DNA from: Nostoc linckia z4
GTDB taxonomy: Bacteria > Cyanobacteriota > Cyanobacteriia > Cyanobacteriales > Nostocaceae
Direction: 5' to 3'
Length of the DNA stretch: 64,000 bases
Assembly: GCF_002608075.1 (NCBI RefSeq)
Contig: NZ_LAHA01000001.1
Span: forward strand, 66,757 to 130,756
In this document: positions 1-10,921 of the stretch, piece by piece
Numbering within the stretch: the first letter of the stretch is position 1
Layout of the letters: each line of letters starts with the position of its first letter
Notes under the pieces: model-generated
What the model was told of the DNA's origin: nothing
Databases searched by the model: none
The model's input: the letters and a program-made list of their open reading frames with translations, nothing else
Translations under genes and position numbers: made by a program

Positions 1-209
1 AAATACATCCAAATCCCCTTACCCCGGTTGGTGAGCTTGCCTGTCCTGAGCTTTGTCGTTGGCGTTGGCGAAGCCTCTCGTAGAGAAGCCTCTCGTAGAG
101 AAGGGTCGAACCATTAACCTTTTCCCAGACCACAAGGGAAGTTCATACTGCTTATCCGAACCGTATTGAATGACTAATGACCAATGACTAATCACAAATA
201 ATTAAAGTT
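1..209. repeat. Repeat-bearing leader region before first gene
   Basis: No gene is seen. The stretch holds a 15-base direct duplication (GCCTCTCGTAGAGAA twice around 76-104). It also holds a GGTTGGTGAGCTTG / TCGAACCATTAACC segment that recurs near 13785 and, inverted, near 18140. These are dispersed repeat fragments; no clear promoter could be assigned. Confidence 0.5.
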
Positions 210-716
210 ATGAAAAAGATTTTATTCCGCTTTTTGGGTTTGGTTATGATTTTGATACTAGCAGTGATGTGGATAGTACTTAATCCCAAACCTGCTTTTG
301 CTCAACTAAACACAATCAACTACAACAGTACAAATTTGGAAAATCGCGATTTTTCCCATACTGATTTGGCGGGTGTAACTTTTGTCGCGGCAGAAATGCG
401 AGGGGCAAATTTTCAAGGCGCGAATTTAACCAACGCAATTCTAACTAAAGGAGTTTTATTAAAAGCAAATCTAGAAGACGCGAACTTGACAGGTGCTTTA
501 GTCGATCGCGTAACTATGGATGGTGCTAATCTGAAAAATGCCATTTTTACAGAAGCAACTTTAACCCGCAGCCGCTTTTATGATGCTGATGTCACTGGCG
601 CTGATTTTAGCGATGCTTTAATTGACCGCTATCAAGTGTCGCTATTGTGTGAAAGAGCCGATGGCGTAAATCCAGTTACAGGTGTGTCAACGCGGGATAG
701 TTTAGGCTGTAGGTAG
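210..716 (+). CDS. Secreted pentapeptide-repeat protein
   Basis: This is a 168-residue protein with an N-terminal hydrophobic signal (residues 5-25) ending in a plausible signal-peptidase site PAFA|Q near residue 31, so the mature part is probably periplasmic or thylakoid-lumenal. Residues about 40-135 are pentapeptide repeats of the A(N/D)Lxx type ([30 protein letters not shown]), which fold as a right-handed quadrilateral beta-helix. The C-terminal tail has two Cys (CERADG...LGCR) and resembles the conserved end of lumenal pentapeptide proteins of cyanobacteria. The biochemical role of this family is unknown; it is probably structural or protein-protein interaction. It starts at ATG in an AT-rich context with no strong Shine-Dalgarno. 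Confidence 0.85.
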   Translation: MKKILFRFLGLVMILILAVMWIVLNPKPAFAQLNTINYNSTNLENRDFSHTDLAGVTFVAAEMRGANFQGANLTNAILTKGVLLKANLEDANLTGALVDRVTMDGANLKNAIFTEATLTRSRFYDADVTGADFSDALIDRYQVSLLCERADGVNPVTGVSTRDSLGCR

Positions 717-762
717 ATAATCTCAGCGTTGAGGTTCAAAACAGAGATATTTGACTCAAAAA

Positions 763-1689
763 ATGGAAAATCAACCTTCTTTATTAGGTTATATATTATT
801 AATTAGTAATCTGTTTTTATTTTGGTATTTTCTGAGAGGTAAAAATTTCAAAATTGATGAGCAAACACAGAATAAACTTAACTTTACTATTAAACCAAAG
901 TGGTTTCTATTTATTGGGTTATTTATCGCACAATTAGGGATAATTTGCTTATATACTATTTTTACGATTATACCAGTCACACAACTAAGTTGTGAACGTG
1001 TACCGCAAAATTTGCAAGCTTCCAGTATTGAGCAAAAGTCATCAACAATTATATGTCAACTGAGAGAGTTTGATTTTTTTAGTCATCAAAAAAGCCAAAA
1101 AGAAATTTCTGGATTAATTGGAACTCGTTTAGAAAAACAAACTAAAACAGATAAAGAAGGAAAAATATTATATATATATCAAGTTCAGTTGTTAACTAAT
1201 ACAGAAAGTATTCCCTTTAGACGAATTGGTTACAGCGATTATTCTTTAGAAGAAGCAAAGTTAATCATTTTAAAAATTAAGAATTTCTTGGCAGAACCTT
1301 TAGAAAAAAGTTTAGTAGTTACGCAAGATGATACCGCAGGCGTTTATGCTGGAATTGGCGGAACCCTATTTTTCTTTCTAGTAGGTTTACTCATCATAGC
1401 AGCAGGTTCGTTTATCAACTGTAATTTTGATAAAGAATCAAATAGTTTAATTCTCAGCCGCTATCGATGGTTTGGGATATTGGGAAAATCTGTTTTTTTG
1501 TACTCTTTAAATGAAATTGTTGATATTAAAGTTGAAAGTTCTGATTCTAGCGAAGGTGGCATGGTTCATCGAGTTAGCTTAATGTTAGCATCTGGTGAAA
1601 CCGTGCCTTTGAGTGGTTGCTATAGTTCTGGGTTTCAAGAAAAACAAGAAATAGTTAAGATGATAAAAAGTTTCCTCGCTGCAAATTAG
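763..1689 (+). CDS. Hypothetical three-helix membrane protein
   Basis: The frame can begin at a TTG at 751, but the ATG at 763 (MENQPSLLGYILL) is the more likely start, giving about 308 residues. Hydrophobic segments lie near residues 7-25, 47-72 and 195-218. Between the second and third is a roughly 120-residue extracytoplasmic region containing two Cys, and after the third is a roughly 90-residue cytoplasmic tail with PH-like character (NCNFDKESNSLILSRYRWFG). I do not recognise a named family. It lies 46 bases after the pentapeptide gene in the same direction and may be cotranscribed. Base composition is AT-rich compared with its neighbours. Confidence 0.7.
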   Translation: MENQPSLLGYILLISNLFLFWYFLRGKNFKIDEQTQNKLNFTIKPKWFLFIGLFIAQLGIICLYTIFTIIPVTQLSCERVPQNLQASSIEQKSSTIICQLREFDFFSHQKSQKEISGLIGTRLEKQTKTDKEGKILYIYQVQLLTNTESIPFRRIGYSDYSLEEAKLIILKIKNFLAEPLEKSLVVTQDDTAGVYAGIGGTLFFFLVGLLIIAAGSFINCNFDKESNSLILSRYRWFGILGKSVFLYSLNEIVDIKVESSDSSEGGMVHRVSLMLASGETVPLSGCYSSGFQEKQEIVKMIKSFLAAN

Positions 1690-1773
1690 TAGGTGTTTAT
1701 AACTCAAGATGAATTGGTGCGATCGCACTCAAAATAATCCTAAACTATATTCAGTAGAGACGAAGGTAGCAAC

Positions 1774-2388
1774 ATGACTACAACTAAACAAATAGTTACC
1801 TTTGAAGAATATTTAACTTATAACGATGGCACTGACACACGCTATGAACTGGAACGGGGAGAATTGATACCAGTGGCTCAAGCTCGTGGCGGACATGGTG
1901 AAATCATGCACTTCTTAGAACGTGGTTTTACAACAGAAATTGAGCGACTAGGACTAAATTGGGTTGCGCGTCAAGCTGCTATTGGCATTAGAGTTCCTCA
2001 AGTTGGTAGGCGAGATACTTCTAGAGTTCCTGATGTTACAGTTTTGCCTTTGGAACAATGGAAAAGTCTGAGAAACAGAGAAGCTGTCATTGAACTTGAT
2101 GAAGATCCGCCACTTTTGGTTGTTGAAGTTGTGAGTGCTGGAACCGAAAGCCGCGACCATCGAGCCAAAAGAGCAGAATACAATATTGTTGGCATCCCAG
2201 TTTATCTACTAGTAGATTTTCTGGACTTTGACCAAAATGGCAAAGCAATAGATAAGCGCGTAACAGTTCTGACTTTAGTTGAAGGTTTTTACGATGAAGC
2301 AGTTTACAGGGGAGAACAAATTATTGAAATTCCTACATTCCCCGAACTGAAACTGACTGTTAACCAAGTTATTAATGCTGGTGTATAG
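1774..2388 (+). CDS. Uma2 family (DUF820) restriction-endonuclease-fold protein
   Basis: This 204-residue protein shows the Uma2 hallmarks: an N-terminal TFEEYL motif followed by RYELERGELI, a central VPDVTVLPLEQW segment, and PPLLVVEVVSAGTESRDHRAKRAEY. The last supplies the acidic and Lys residues of the PD-(D/E)xK fold, and PVYLLVD follows. Uma2 proteins are greatly expanded in filamentous cyanobacteria. They are predicted nucleases, but their biological role is not settled. Two further members lie at 13878-14489 and 40660-41274 on different sequence backgrounds, so these are not recent tandem copies. Confidence 0.88.
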   Translation: MTTTKQIVTFEEYLTYNDGTDTRYELERGELIPVAQARGGHGEIMHFLERGFTTEIERLGLNWVARQAAIGIRVPQVGRRDTSRVPDVTVLPLEQWKSLRNREAVIELDEDPPLLVVEVVSAGTESRDHRAKRAEYNIVGIPVYLLVDFLDFDQNGKAIDKRVTVLTLVEGFYDEAVYRGEQIIEIPTFPELKLTVNQVINAGV

Positions 2389-2900
2389 GTATATAGCAAG
2401 GAACAGGCAATGCGGGAACGCCTAACGGTGAATGGATTAACCTCCGCAATAGAAGATTATCAGGACTTACGCACAGGCTACGGAAAATCGTAGACGCGGA
2501 GCGGCTTGCCGCAGGCTACCACAGAGGCGCAGAGGTCACGGAGAAATAAGAGTTGGAGAGGTTTTTTGCGTAAGTCCTAATTATTTTATCAGGCGATCGC
2601 ATCTTGAGGAAAAATCATCTTCAAATCCAACAAGGCATCTTCAAACCCAGGAATTCCTACTCGATCGTTTGGTAAATGGATTTGCTTACTGAGATATAGC
2701 GCTTTTCATTTGGATGGAATACATGCTTGAACAATAAATTATCGTAAGGGCACAACATTGTTGTGCCCCTATTGTGGTCTATTCAACTGCAAATTGCTGT
2801 AAGTTGACCGAAAACAAAAAGGATACAGAGCAACTAAATTTATTTATGGGTGTCTTGAATTTTGAATTTTGAATTCGGAGCAAAGCGACGTGACTCGTCC
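2389..2900. repeat. Intergenic region with inverted-repeat elements
   Basis: No gene is seen. It contains a small inverted-repeat element (2462-2578, listed separately) and a near-perfect hairpin at about 2746-2775 (AAGGGCAC AACATTGTT GTGCCCCT) that could serve as a transcription stop. The 3' end near 2855-2880 is an AATTTTGAATTTTGAATTC simple repeat. Confidence 0.6.
2462..2578. mobile_element. Short inverted-repeat (MITE-like) element, AGGACTTACGCA ends
   Basis: The left end AGGACTTACGCA (2462-2473) is exactly inverted at the right end TGCGTAAGTCCT (2567-2578), giving a 117-bp element with no coding capacity. The same termini bound a 170-bp element at 48514-48683. No transposase is encoded, so it would be mobilised in trans if at all. 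Confidence 0.65.
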
Positions 2901-5900
2901 TTAATTATCAGTGGGAATTTTAATTAAAAACTCTGTCCCTTCTCCTGGTTTGGACAAACATTTAATTTCACCATGATGTTTTTCAACTACAATTTGATAG
3001 CTGATAGACAATCCTAAGCCTGTGCCTTTACCTGGTTCTTTGGTGGTGAAGAAGGGGTCAAAAATGTGCGATCGCACTTCTTCTGGCATACCCAAACCAT
3101 TATCAGCTATTCTAATTAAAACTTGCTGATTAACTATTTGAGTACTAATCCAAATAGTTAAGGGAATCCTGGGGCGTTTTTCCCTTAAATCTAAATATTT
3201 TTGCTGTATGGTGTTGAATTTTTCCTCTAATGCATCAACACTGTTACTTAAAAGATTCATGAATACCTGATTTAATTGTGCGGGATAGCATTCGAGTAAG
3301 GGTAAAGTACTATATTCTTTGATAATCTCAATAGCTGGGCGATCGCTATTACTTTTCAATCGATGCCCTAAAATCAGCAAAGTACTATTTAATCCTTCAT
3401 GAACGTCTACTGCTCTCGATTCTCCTTCATCTGTACGAGAGAAGTTTCGCAGTGATAGCACAATCTCATGAATTCGCTCTGCTCCTATCTGCATAGAGTC
3501 AACAGTTTTGGGTAAATCTTCAAGAATAAAGTCCAAATCCGTCTTTTCAAATTTCTTTTGCACATCTGGAAGTTGGTGATAAAACTTCACAGCTTCCAGT
3601 ATTTCTTGAGTATATTCTTTTAAATGTATGAGATTACCAAAAATAAAATTAATTGGGTTATTGATTTCGTGGGCAACTCCAGCTAAGAGTTGTCCTAAAC
3701 CAGCCATTTTTTCGCCCTGAATTAATCGGCTTTGAGTTTGTTTTAATTCTTGCAGAGTTTGAGTTAATTCTGAAGTTTGACGTTTAGTTTGTTCGAGTAA
3801 TTCTGCCTGCTGAATTGCAATTCCTAATTGCACTCCCACTTGAGCTAGAAGATTAATTTCTTCTTCTTTCCAATAACGTGGTTGGGAATTTTGATAAGCA
3901 ACTAACAAACCCCATAATTTTTCACCTTGGCGAATGGGAACGAAGGTTTCGTTGCGTGGAAGTTCATTATCATCATCTGTATCTTCAAAATTTTCTAAAA
4001 TCAATGGTTGAGTGTTGACTACAGGTTTCCAACCATCTTTAAAGGAATCTGCGACAAATTTACCGCTCCAATCTGAGTTAAAGCGGTAAATAGCAACTCG
4101 CTCTACTTCCAGTAATTCTCGCACAGCTTGAGTGGTAGTTCTAAAAATAGTTTTAATATCGAGAGACTGACGTATTTTATCAACAGTTGCAGCTAATAAT
4201 TCTTGTCGTTCCATTGCTTTTTCTCGTTCTGTAGCTTCTGCTAATTGGACAGCTTGCATTTGAACTTGTTTAATATAAGAATCTTGTTTTAATGCTACTC
4301 CTAATTGTTCGGCAATTTGAGTGGCAAATTCAATTTCTGATGGTTGCCATTGGCGGGGAGCATTGCATTGGTGAATACATAGTAAGCCCCAAAGTTCGCC
4401 TTGTTTCAAAAGTGGAGCAACCATATTAGCACGCACTTGGAAAGCTGCTAGAATTTGCACATAACAGCCTTGAAAACTTCCTTGATAAATATCAGCGATC
4501 GCATTTACTCGACCTTGGGCATAAAGCGGTGCAAAATGTTCGCTAAAGCAGTGGTCGTAAACTTGTTCTCCGATGGCTGAAGTCCAACCATCAGCTACAT
4601 CTTCGTAAACAAATTCTCCTTCCCAGTCATTTTGATAATCAAAACGGAATACCCCTACTCGGTCGGCTTTGAGTAGTTGCCGCATTTCGGTGACAGAAGT
4701 TTGAAAAATTGTATCTAAATCTAAAGATTCACGAATTCTAGCAATTACGCTAGTTAATATCTTTTGTTGTTCTGCTTGATATCGAGCTTCATGTAAAAGT
4801 TTATTATGTTGTAAAGCAACCCCTAAATTTTCTGCAATTTGACTGACAAATTCAATTTCTGAAGGTTGCCAAGTTCGAGGGTTGCTACATTGATGAACGC
4901 AAAATAACCCCCACAATTCACCTTGCTTCAATAAGGGAACCACCAAATTAGCCCGCACCTGAAATTTGCTCAGAATCGCTGCATGACATTCACTTAATCC
5001 CGCCTCGTAAATATCTGCAACTGCTTGCACTCGACCTTGTTGATAATTAATAGCAAACTGTTGTCCAAAACAGTGGTCGTAGACTTTGGCTGCAATTACT
5101 GAGTTGCATTCAGTAACAACATCTTCGGAAATAAATTCTCCTTCCCAATCTTTTTGAGGGTCAAAACGAAATACTGCCACTCGGTCTGTTTGTAACATTT
5201 GCCGGACTTCAGTGACAGAAGTTTGAAAAATTGTGTCTAAATCCAGCGATTTACGAATACGAGTAATCACGCTGGTTAATGTTTTTTGTTGTTCTGCTTG
5301 ATACTGAGCTTGTGCTAACAACTCATGATGCCGCAGTATCACACCAATTTGCGTACCAATTTTCGAGAGGGATTCCACTTCATAGGATTGCCATTGTCTA
5401 GGGGAGGCATTTTGATAAGCAGCAATAACTCCCCACAGTTTTTCCCCTTGGAGAATTGGCGCAGTTGCAAAGGCTTTTACTTGAAATTGTTCTAACAAAG
5501 TAATATGGCAATCTGTTAATCCAGCTTGATAAATATCGTTAACTGTAAACGTCTCATTTTTCAGGTAGCGCCCTCCTTGAGTTTGTTGTAGATAACTATC
5601 AGCGATCGCTCCTTGAATTCCAACTAAGGGAGTCCATCCTTCGGCAAATGATTCAGCCACAAAGCTACCACTCCAATCAGCGTTGAAGCAAAAAATAGCA
5701 ACTCGGTCGGCTTGCAATAGTGTGCGTATTTCTTGGGCTGTTGTTTTAAAGATGATGTCAATATCGAGAGGCGAACGAATTGTATCAACAAGCTGAGCAA
5801 TTACTTGGTCGCGCTGGGCTGCTTGAGCTAATTTTGCTGCTTGTAATTGGACTTCATGAAGATGCTTTCCTTGTTGAATTGCAACTGTTAAATGGTCAGC

Positions 5901-6428
5901 AATTTGGCGAATAAATTCAATTTCTGATTCTTTCCAATTCCGAGCCTCACTACATTGATGAATACAAATTAATCCCCATAATTTCTTCTCGCGTAACAAA
6001 GGAACAACAAGGTTGGCACGAATTTGAAATTGAGCCAAAATTGTTAGATGACAATCACTTAGCCCAGCTGCATAAATGTCAGTAACTGCTTGCGCTTTTC
6101 CCTGTTGATAACTGGTAGCAAATTGTTCTCCAAAGCAATGGTCGTGGATTTTGACTGCCATTGCTGAAGTCCAACCATCTGCAACATCCTCAGAAATAAA
6201 TTCTCCTTGCCAATCTTGTTCAGAATCAAACTGGAAGACTGCAACTCGGTCAGCATTAAGTAACTGACGCACTTCTGTAACTGTAGTTTGAAAAATCGTC
6301 TTTAACTCAAGAGACTCCCGAATTCTTACAATCACACTCGCCAGAGCCTTTTGTTTCTCTAGTTGTTCTTGAAGTTGACTGCTTGACAATAGAAGTTGAT
6401 TTTCCGCAAAAGTTGAATTGAGTTCCAT
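2901..6428 (-). CDS. Five-GAF sensor histidine kinase, cyanobacteriochrome-like
   Basis: This 1175-residue soluble kinase has five tandem GAF domains (about 30-185, 205-365, 380-540, 555-715, 740-875), a short coiled linker, a HisKA domain with phospho-acceptor His920 (VAHEINNP), and an HATPase_c domain (N box near 1058-1067, G1 DNGLGMP 1109-1115, G2 GTGLGL 1135-1140). There are no membrane segments. GAF1, GAF2 and GAF3 carry the Cys-His pair of bilin-binding GAF domains (C126-H127, C307-H308, C481-H482) followed by FQxxAN or its equivalent. GAF4 has Cys-Tyr (C655-Y656). GAF1, GAF3 and GAF4 also carry a DHCF motif (96-99, 451-454, 625-628) like the second-cysteine DXCF motif of blue/violet-absorbing cyanobacteriochromes. 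GAF5 lacks both and is shortened. It is probably a multichromophore light or redox sensor; chromophore binding is inferred, not shown. No response regulator lies next to it. Confidence 0.85.
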   Translation of the reverse strand: MELNSTFAENQLLLSSSQLQEQLEKQKALASVIVRIRESLELKTIFQTTVTEVRQLLNADRVAVFQFDSEQDWQGEFISEDVADGWTSAMAVKIHDHCFGEQFATSYQQGKAQAVTDIYAAGLSDCHLTILAQFQIRANLVVPLLREKKLWGLICIHQCSEARNWKESEIEFIRQIADHLTVAIQQGKHLHEVQLQAAKLAQAAQRDQVIAQLVDTIRSPLDIDIIFKTTAQEIRTLLQADRVAIFCFNADWSGSFVAESFAEGWTPLVGIQGAIADSYLQQTQGGRYLKNETFTVNDIYQAGLTDCHITLLEQFQVKAFATAPILQGEKLWGVIAAYQNASPRQWQSYEVESLSKIGTQIGVILRHHELLAQAQYQAEQQKTLTSVITRIRKSLDLDTIFQTSVTEVRQMLQTDRVAVFRFDPQKDWEGEFISEDVVTECNSVIAAKVYDHCFGQQFAINYQQGRVQAVADIYEAGLSECHAAILSKFQVRANLVVPLLKQGELWGLFCVHQCSNPRTWQPSEIEFVSQIAENLGVALQHNKLLHEARYQAEQQKILTSVIARIRESLDLDTIFQTSVTEMRQLLKADRVGVFRFDYQNDWEGEFVYEDVADGWTSAIGEQVYDHCFSEHFAPLYAQGRVNAIADIYQGSFQGCYVQILAAFQVRANMVAPLLKQGELWGLLCIHQCNAPRQWQPSEIEFATQIAEQLGVALKQDSYIKQVQMQAVQLAEATEREKAMERQELLAATVDKIRQSLDIKTIFRTTTQAVRELLEVERVAIYRFNSDWSGKFVADSFKDGWKPVVNTQPLILENFEDTDDDNELPRNETFVPIRQGEKLWGLLVAYQNSQPRYWKEEEINLLAQVGVQLGIAIQQAELLEQTKRQTSELTQTLQELKQTQSRLIQGEKMAGLGQLLAGVAHEINNPINFIFGNLIHLKEYTQEILEAVKFYHQLPDVQKKFEKTDLDFILEDLPKTVDSMQIGAERIHEIVLSLRNFSRTDEGESRAVDVHEGLNSTLLILGHRLKSNSDRPAIEIIKEYSTLPLLECYPAQLNQVFMNLLSNSVDALEEKFNTIQQKYLDLREKRPRIPLTIWISTQIVNQQVLIRIADNGLGMPEEVRSHIFDPFFTTKEPGKGTGLGLSISYQIVVEKHHGEIKCLSKPGEGTEFLIKIPTDN

Positions 6429-7301
6429 TGCTATTTATTTCAGGGATTGTTCTACAAAAATTTATGATGTCAAACTTCATCAGGTTGAACAGCGCCAAGC
6501 TTATAAGTATGACCAACTTTTTCTTTAAGTATCCAATTCTTGTAAAGAAGATGGTTATTGTTATAGTTCCCTTCTCGTGGCTTATCTTCACAACTTGTTA
6601 ACAATCAGTTATTAGTCCTTTGTCAACACAAATGACAAAGGGTAAACTCTTTTGGGTATTAGTTCAAAAAAGCAAGCTATCCAAAGGGTTTCGTAGAGAA
6701 GTTTGCAATCAATAGAACTTTCTCAGATAAGACAAATGGCAGCTTTTATCCATCGGGGTGCAATTTAAATGTGTTAAAGCTTAGCTCAATTGTTGATTGT
6801 TCGCTAATTTGTGTATAAATTAGTATAAAATTTAATGTTTTTCAATATACACAAAAACATATAGACGGACAGTGACTAATACCTCAGCTAATGCGCGCTA
6901 AAAAAGCATAACTAACAAAAGTGGTTGTTGACAGTTGACTGTCAACTGTCAATAGCCTCGTTACATCAATGTGCAAGTTAAATGCAAAACCAGTGATTTA
7001 CACAATCAATTTTTGCCTTGTACTGTGGCTACAAGAGAAAAGGGGCATTGTAATGGAATAATTTAAACTGACACGGAGATGTAAATATGCAGTAATTATA
7101 CAACACCCAAATTCTTAAATCATCCCGCAATTATGCAACCCTGGATAAAGCAATGTCTGGCAATAAGGCGCTTTGTGTCTACTGAGTTGACTAATTGCCG
7201 CTAGACTAATAACTGACTTATCAAAATTAGCCTGACAGACAATAAAATTTAGGTTAAATGTTTTCAGGTATGGACTTTGCAAGAGTATTCAGGTATTCTT
7301 C
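6429..7301. other. Gene-free divergent intergenic region
   Basis: About 870 bases separate the divergent kinase and murJ genes. The region is AT-rich and must hold both promoters, but no confident boxes could be placed. One perfect palindrome, TTGACAGTTGAC-T-GTCAACTGTCAA, lies near 6927-6951 and belongs to the heptad hairpin repeats common in this window. No ORF here looks real. Confidence 0.5.
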
Positions 7302-8969
7302 GTGACACAACAAGACCAAAAACCCTCTCGTTCTTTTGCTGGAATTGCTGGCATTGTTGCCATTGCCACATTAATTAGTAAAGTCTTTGGTTTGATTCGA
7401 CAGCAAGCCATCGCTGCTGCTTTCGGTGTTGGTGCAGCTGCCACTGCCTATAGTTACGCTTATATTATTCCCGGCTTTCTATTGATATTACTCGGTGGTG
7501 TGAATGGGCCATTACACAGTGCCATCGTTAGTGTTTTAGCCAAACGCAAACAACAAGAAGCTGCCCCCCTAGTGGAAACAGTAACAACACTGGTGGGTGG
7601 ATTGTTGTTAGTGGTGACATTTGCTCAAATTTTCTTGGCAGATGAAATAGTTGATTTAGTCGGTCATGGTTTAGATCCTACAACCAGAGCGATCGCCATC
7701 GAACAAATCCAAATCATGGCACCGATGGCTTTATTTTCTGGATTAATTGGTATCGGTTTCGGTACTCTCAATGCCGCTAATCAATATTGGTTGCTCTCCA
7801 TTAGTCCTTTGCTATCCAGCATTACAGTTGTCATCGGCATTGCCTTCATGGCTATGCAACTGGGCAAAGACATAATCAAGCCAGAATACGCTTTCATCGG
7901 TGGTATGGTGTTAGCTTGGGGAACCTTGGCAGGGGCAATTCTTCAGTGGTTGGTGCAGCTAGTTGTGCAGTGGCGATTAGGACTAGGTACATTGCGGTTG
8001 CGGTTTGATTTTAAAACCCCAGCTGTCCAAGAAGTAATTAAAATCATGACTCCGGCAACAATTTCCTCCGGAATGATGCCAATTAACTTTGCCACCGTGC
8101 TTTACTTCGCCAGTCCCATCCCTGGTGCTGCTGCGGGCTTCAACTATGCTAATTTGCTGGTGCAAACTCCCTTAGGAATTATTTCTAACATCATTTTGTT
8201 GCCCTTATTACCCATATTTGCCAAGCTTGCAGCTCCAGAACATTGGGACGACTTAAAATTACGTATTCGTCAAGGACTGTTACTCAGTGCCGTCACCATG
8301 TTACCTCTGGGAGCGCTGATGGTGGCGCTATCTGTACCCATTGTCCAGGTAGTGTACGAACGCGGTGCTTTTAAGGGGGATGCGACGCAGTTAGTTTCCG
8401 AGTTGCTAATTGTTTACGGCATTGGGATGTTTGTTTATTTGGGGCGTGATGTGTTGGTGCGGGTGTTTTATGCTTTAGGCGATGGACAGACGCCCTTTCG
8501 CATCAGTACTTTTAATATTTTTCTCAATGCTGCACTCGATTGGATTTTGGTCGGGCCTTTTGGCGCACCTGGTTTAGTATTAGCAACAGTAGGCGTCAAT
8601 TGCAGTTCTTTATTAATGCTGTTGTGGTTACTCGATCGCAAAATTAATGGTTTACCTTGGCGTGAGTGGAGTGTACCAATTCTCGGTTTAACTGCGGGAA
8701 GTGTAGTAGCTGGGGTAGCCAGTTATGGAACTTTGATTGCTTCTGCACAAGTTTTAGGTAAAACCGGTTTAATAGCTTTACTATTGGAACTATGTATATC
8801 TAGCTGCGTGGGAATTGCTATATTTGCAGTCATCGCTGCATGGATGAAAATACCAGAGTTGAATACTTTTGTGGATCGTCTGCTTCAACGTTTTGGCAAA
8901 AAAAAGAGAGCTTACGCACAGGTAACGGAAAATCCAACCGCAGAGAACACAGAGGAAACAGAGGAATAA
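7302..8969 (+). CDS. murJ: Lipid II flippase MurJ (MviN)
   Basis: This 555-residue polytopic membrane protein has about 14 predicted helices. It opens with AGIAGIVAIATLISKVFGLIR, the conserved MurJ first helix with the family Arg, followed by AAAFGVGAAATAY. MurJ belongs to the MOP superfamily and flips lipid II across the cytoplasmic membrane for peptidoglycan synthesis. The C-terminal 30 residues are hydrophilic (KKKRAYAQVTENPTAENTEETEE). Their DNA (AACCGCAGAGAACACAGAGG) is a common intergenic repeat type, so the tail looks like repeat DNA read into the gene. The start used is GTG; an upstream ATG at 7270 runs into a stop in another frame. Confidence 0.93.
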   Translation: MTQQDQKPSRSFAGIAGIVAIATLISKVFGLIRQQAIAAAFGVGAAATAYSYAYIIPGFLLILLGGVNGPLHSAIVSVLAKRKQQEAAPLVETVTTLVGGLLLVVTFAQIFLADEIVDLVGHGLDPTTRAIAIEQIQIMAPMALFSGLIGIGFGTLNAANQYWLLSISPLLSSITVVIGIAFMAMQLGKDIIKPEYAFIGGMVLAWGTLAGAILQWLVQLVVQWRLGLGTLRLRFDFKTPAVQEVIKIMTPATISSGMMPINFATVLYFASPIPGAAAGFNYANLLVQTPLGIISNIILLPLLPIFAKLAAPEHWDDLKLRIRQGLLLSAVTMLPLGALMVALSVPIVQVVYERGAFKGDATQLVSELLIVYGIGMFVYLGRDVLVRVFYALGDGQTPFRISTFNIFLNAALDWILVGPFGAPGLVLATVGVNCSSLLMLLWLLDRKINGLPWREWSVPILGLTAGSVVAGVASYGTLIASAQVLGKTGLIALLLELCISSCVGIAIFAVIAAWMKIPELNTFVDRLLQRFGKKKRAYAQVTENPTAENTEETEE

Positions 8970-9304
8970 CAATTGCACAGAGTTAGGGACTTGCAAGTAA
9001 AAAATATTCCATAGAAGACTGTTGAGTGTTGATTGTTGACTGTTGACTGTGAACCGTCAACAGTCAATAGACTTCTAAGAGAAGTCAGGAAAAGGGGAAG
9101 GGGGGCCTTTCAAGGGCTTTTTTAAATACCTACCCTTGAAAGGATGGGGAGATGGGGAGGTAGGGGAGATGGGGAGATGGGGAGATGGGGAGATAGGGGA
9201 AAAGGTTAAAGGTTAAAGGGAAAAGGAATAAATTTAATCTTTCCCCTTTTCCCTTTCCCCTTTTCCCCTTTCCCCTTCCCTATACCCCATGCCCAATGCC
9301 CCAC
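8970..9304. repeat. Repeat-rich convergent intergenic region
   Basis: No gene is seen. In order, the region holds: a partial element beginning TTAGGGACTTGCAAGTAAAA (8983 on; same left end as elements at 50226 and 51973); a GTTGACTGTTGACT/GTCAACAGTCAA hairpin; a partial TAGACTTCTAAGAGAAGT element (from 9068); and GGGGAGAT and CCCTTTTCCC purine/pyrimidine tracts. It separates convergent murJ and the glycosyltransferase gene and probably acts as a terminator region. Confidence 0.6.
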
Positions 9305-10921
9305 TTATAAACGCTCTGTATCTTTGGTAACTAATTTCCAACCATCAGCTTGGTCAATTAGCTTGATTGAGTCTAGTTGCAGATTGTTGAGAAGTGATGT
9401 GTGAAGCAGGAAGTAGGGTTGACTGTTGTAGTGCCAATAATATTGTAGTTCGCCAACAGAAGCAGGAATAATGGTGCGATCGCTGTAATAATCCAAGGAA
9501 GGACGAGAGTAGGGAAAAGATGTATAAATCTTTTTGGTAGCTGGATTTGCCCGCACAATCATTGCGGCTACTGGTTTAACTGGATAAGCCTCAGATAATT
9601 CCCAAACCCAATAATTTGATTTCATTAACAGAAGCAGCGAAATATAACTTCCCCAGAACAAAATCTTCAGAAATTGCCCGTCGCCTCGCTCTGCCAAAAT
9701 AGATGCTAAGGTCATTGTTAAGGCCACTGCTGCAAAAATTAGCTGTAAGTCGGTTTTCGGTGTTGTACCCCAACTAAAATAAATGCTGCCGGCAGAAGCA
9801 ACTACAGCTAAAATTGCTAAACCTGCTACCCAAGTACGGGGATAAGATGATACTAAAGGCGAATTTTCTGTCTCTGCTAACTGGATACCAAAAGCCAAGG
9901 CTAAGCTGGGATAAATTGGGAATGCATACCAGGGAAGTTTGGTAATCATCAAGGAAATTAGCAATAGATAAACACCACTCCACGCCAGTACTAATTTTGC
10001 CCAGCTAAGGTTGCGATTTTCCCAAGTTAAACGTACAGTTTGAGGTAAAAATAATAACCACGGCCATGTATACTTCAAAAGTTCAATGATATAGTACCAA
10101 GGTGGTTCAAAATTCATCTGTGCAACTGCACCTATTCTGGTGGATGAATTTACAAGACCAACTTGGGCGAACGTATAACCATAATGAATTAGTTGAGCGC
10201 TGTACCAACCAACCACAGGTAAAATACCAATCAAAATGGCTATCCACAGATAGTAACAGGTGAGTAATCGCGGTGTATCCCAAAATAAAAATACGATGGC
10301 GATCGCACCTAACAATATGCCTGCTAATCCTTGAGTTAAACAAATTAATCCAAAACCGATACCAACACCAAGGCAATAACGTAAATCCCGGCGCGATCGC
10401 AACACGCACAACATCATCACCATCAAAAAACTCACCACCACGCCATCTAACATTGCTAAACGTCCATGACGCACCACGGGTAACATTGTTAGATAAATCA
10501 AGGCACTGTAAATAGCTGCCCAACGTTGGCGAAATAATTCTCGACCGATACAATACAGTAAAGGTACTGAAATCGATGTTAAAATTGCTCCAGGAAGCCG
10601 CGTAGTGAATTCATTTTCGCCTCCTAGAGAATAAGCCCAAGCAATTAGCAAATGCATTAAGGGGGGCTTGTTATGGTAAGGTTCGCCTCCTAGTGTTGGG
10701 TAAAGCCAGCGCATTGAGCCTGCTGGTGCGTGCAAGATTTCTCTAGCGATTTGTGCCACAGTGCCTTCATCCCAATCTCGCAGGGGCAATCCTCCTAGAT
10801 TGACGCTAAACAGTAACACTGCCGCTAACAGCAACACCACAAGCCATACCCAATCAACCCATCTGCCGACTGTGCGATGCTGTTTTTCTAGATGACCCCA
10901 AATAAAGCTTCCTTCTTGCAT
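9305..10921 (-). CDS. ArnT-like GT-C (PMT family) glycosyltransferase
   Basis: This 538-residue integral membrane protein has about 11-12 hydrophobic helices. Near the N-terminus is NLGGLPLRDWDEGTVAQIAREIL, the acidic first-loop motif of GT-C enzymes (DWDEG). YHNKPPLMHLLIAWAYSLGG follows, a signature of the ArnT/dolichyl-phosphomannose-type (PMT_2) family. Such enzymes transfer sugars from a polyprenyl-phosphate carrier onto lipid A, proteins or cell-wall glycans on the outer face of the membrane. The acceptor here is unknown. A short soluble C-terminal domain follows the helices. It stands alone between repeat-filled gaps. Confidence 0.85.
   Translation of the reverse strand: MQEGSFIWGHLEKQHRTVGRWVDWVWLVVLLLAAVLLFSVNLGGLPLRDWDEGTVAQIAREILHAPAGSMRWLYPTLGGEPYHNKPPLMHLLIAWAYSLGGENEFTTRLPGAILTSISVPLLYCIGRELFRQRWAAIYSALIYLTMLPVVRHGRLAMLDGVVVSFLMVMMLCVLRSRRDLRYCLGVGIGFGLICLTQGLAGILLGAIAIVFLFWDTPRLLTCYYLWIAILIGILPVVGWYSAQLIHYGYTFAQVGLVNSSTRIGAVAQMNFEPPWYYIIELLKYTWPWLLFLPQTVRLTWENRNLSWAKLVLAWSGVYLLLISLMITKLPWYAFPIYPSLALAFGIQLAETENSPLVSSYPRTWVAGLAILAVVASAGSIYFSWGTTPKTDLQLIFAAVALTMTLASILAERGDGQFLKILFWGSYISLLLLMKSNYWVWELSEAYPVKPVAAMIVRANPATKKIYTSFPYSRPSLDYYSDRTIIPASVGELQYYWHYNSQPYFLLHTSLLNNLQLDSIKLIDQADGWKLVTKDTERL

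Noticed and set aside
10107-10553. 148-codon minus-strand frame inside the ArnT-like gene
   Set aside because: A shadow of the glycosyltransferase in another frame; the membrane-protein reading has clear GT-C motifs.
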